Shown: positions 5,050 through 6,041 of the stretch, one piece after another
How the letters are laid out: each line of letters starts with the position of its first letter
How positions within the stretch are numbered: position 1 is the first letter of the stretch
NCBI GenBank assembly: GCA_021849435.1
Contig: JAJZSX010000159.1
Location: 1 to 6,041, forward strand
Length of the DNA stretch: 6,041 bases
Direction of reading: 5' to 3'
Source: Actinomycetes bacterium
GTDB lineage: Bacteria; Actinomycetota; Acidimicrobiia; Acidimicrobiales; RAAP-2
The notes under the pieces: generated by a model
What the model was told of the DNA's origin: nothing
Seen by the model: only the letters and a program-made list of their open reading frames with translations
The model's database searches: none
Position numbers and translations under genes: made by a program

Positions 5050-6015
5050 TTAGAAATAGATGATCCGCTTGGCCCGATCGACCACGTCGTCGATGTCGTC
5101 GCTCCAGGCACCGGTCGAGAGGTACTTCCACCCGTCGTCACAAACGATCGTGACAATCGTCGCCGTCTGGTCCTCAGGAATCGTTTGGGCGCACTTGACC
5201 GCACCGGCCATGATCGCTCCCGATGAGATTCCAACAAAGAGTCCGACTTCGGTCATCGCCCGCGTCCATTCAATCGACTCGCGCGGGCGAACCACAACCT
5301 TGCGATCGAGCAGGTCTACGCCATGGTTGTCGATGAAAATCGGTGGGATGAACCCGTCGTCCAAACTGCGTAGGCCGTCCACCATCTCACCGCTGGGCGG
5401 CTCGACGGCCCAGATCTGAACGCCCGGCCTGTGCTCCTTCAGATATCGTCCGACGCCCATGAGCGTGCCCGATGTGCCTAGTCCGGCAACGAAGTGGGTC
5501 ACCTCGGGAACATCGGCCAGGATCTCTGGTCCGGTCGTCTCATAGTGCGCCATCGGGTTGGCTGGGTTGGCGTACTGGTAGAGAAAAACCCAGTCGGGGT
5601 TCTCGGCCGCTATCGATTGGGCCATGCGCACCGCACCGTTTGACCCTTCCGTTCCCGGTGAGTCGATGATCTCGGCGCCCCACGCCAGAAGCAACTGGCG
5701 CCGTTCCGGGGAGACGTTGGTGGGCATCACGACCTTCAGGTGATACCCCCGCATCCGGCACACCATCGCCAGCGCGATCCCTGTGTTTCCCGACGATGGC
5801 TCGATCAGTATCTGGTCATCGCGCCCGGGGACGAGTCGGCCGTCGCGCTCCGCCGCGCGAACGAGTGACAGCGCGACGCGGTCCTTCACCGAACCCGCCG
5901 GGTTTCGTCCTTCGAGTTTGGCCAAGATCGTGACGTTGGACCTGGGTGAGAGCGCGCTCACGTCCACGACGGGGGTCGATCCCACGAGGTCGAGCACCGA
6001 CTGAACGCGGGCCAC
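5050..6015 (-). CDS. cysM: Cysteine synthase CysM, O-phosphoserine sulfhydrylase type
   Basis: A PLP enzyme (fold type II) of 321 residues; the mycobacterial CysM has 323. Lys44 in GSVKDR is the PLP lysine, PSSGNTG (73-79) is the substrate-carboxylate loop, and GLGTSGT (178-184) binds the PLP phosphate. Arg216 in GLRSLDDGF aligns with Arg220 of mycobacterial CysM, the residue known to favour O-phosphoserine over O-acetylserine. The C-terminal KYLSTGAW (297-304) also matches that enzyme's lid. Inferred reaction: O-phosphoserine plus the thiocarboxylate of a CysO protein give a CysO-cysteine adduct, later released by a Mec-type JAMM protease. The upstream frame ends in a CysO-like tail, and its TAG overlaps the GTG start (TAGTG), which supports this. 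No clear Shine-Dalgarno sequence is present, so coupling to cysO is likely. The stop is 46 bases before rph. Confidence 0.95.
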   Translation of the reverse strand: MARVQSVLDLVGSTPVVDVSALSPRSNVTILAKLEGRNPAGSVKDRVALSLVRAAERDGRLVPGRDDQILIEPSSGNTGIALAMVCRMRGYHLKVVMPTNVSPERRQLLLAWGAEIIDSPGTEGSNGAVRMAQSIAAENPDWVFLYQYANPANPMAHYETTGPEILADVPEVTHFVAGLGTSGTLMGVGRYLKEHRPGVQIWAVEPPSGEMVDGLRSLDDGFIPPIFIDNHGVDLLDRKVVVRPRESIEWTRAMTEVGLFVGISSGAIMAGAVKCAQTIPEDQTATIVTIVCDDGWKYLSTGAWSDDIDDVVDRAKRIIYF

Positions 6016-6041
6016 TAGGCGACACCACCGGCGACGGCTGG
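6015..6041 (-). CDS. cysO: 3' end of a CysO-like sulfur-carrier protein gene (partial)
   Basis: The last eight codons before the TAG at 6017-6015 read PAVAGGVA. Mycobacterial CysO, a ubiquitin-like (ThiS/MoaD fold) sulfur carrier, ends ...LPAVAGG, and its gene lies directly before cysM. The match of PAVAGG and the one-base overlap with a CysM of the matching type make this identification likely, although only eight residues are visible. The Gly-Gly is followed by Val-Ala, so the end is not mature. In carriers of this fold the terminal Gly carboxylate must be free to be adenylated and turned into a thiocarboxylate. Two-residue extensions after Gly-Gly are known in this fold (QbsE of Pseudomonas, trimmed by a JAMM hydrolase). 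Confidence 0.72.
   Translation of the reverse strand, partial: PAVAGGVA

Noticed and set aside
5004..5237. N-terminal extension of RNase PH by 78 codons
   Set aside because: The frame is open, but the extension lies mostly over the cysM coding region, is Arg/Ser/Thr-rich like a shadow frame, and the ATG at 5003 has a good ribosome binding site and gives the family's normal length.
1..6041. Mobile element, CRISPR array, phage or defence system
   Set aside because: No transposase, integrase, terminal inverted repeats or spaced direct repeats; every sizeable frame is explained by housekeeping genes with uniform composition.

Overview
The window looks like ordinary chromosome from a GC-rich actinomycetote, probably a deep-branching class such as Acidimicrobiia. 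The evidence is the high GC, the frequent GTG starts, several genes without a ribosome binding site but with a TAnnnT box just upstream, tight TAGTG/TAATG gene overlaps, and a cysO-cysM-rph-rdgB gene order close to the mycobacterial one. The class assignment is inference. I see no mobile element, CRISPR array, prophage or toxin module.

Left part (1-957). On the minus strand, clpP (serine protease subunit of the Clp proteasome-like complex) runs leftwards into a second gene that leaves the window, and their stop and start codons overlap. Divergent from clpP is a tRNA-Leu(UAG) gene with an encoded CCA end. A 175-base gap follows. It holds a possible promoter and a structured leader for the next gene.

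Centre (958-2996, plus strand). A DEAD-box RNA helicase carries a long Arg/Ser-rich linker and a complete C-terminal cold-shock domain, joining two RNA-remodelling modules in one chain. Eleven bases later comes a single-domain FKBP-type peptidyl-prolyl isomerase.

Right part (2993-6041, minus strand, transcribed right to left). The order is the end of cysO (sulfur-carrier protein), cysM (O-phosphoserine sulfhydrylase type), rph (RNase PH), rdgB (non-canonical purine NTP pyrophosphatase) and a stand-alone LON substrate-binding-domain protein. The last gene converges on the FKBP gene with a 4-base overlap. cysO/cysM and rph/rdgB are joined by one-base stop-start overlaps.

Functionally, the right-hand cluster combines cysteine synthesis from a protein-bound thiocarboxylate with tRNA 3'-end trimming and nucleotide-pool cleaning. 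The left half is protein and RNA quality control (ClpP, helicase-CSD, FKBP). The observation most worth following is at the right edge: the CysO-like tail reads AVAGG followed by two extra residues, Val-Ala. The Gly-Gly end is therefore not free and would need trimming before sulfur loading.
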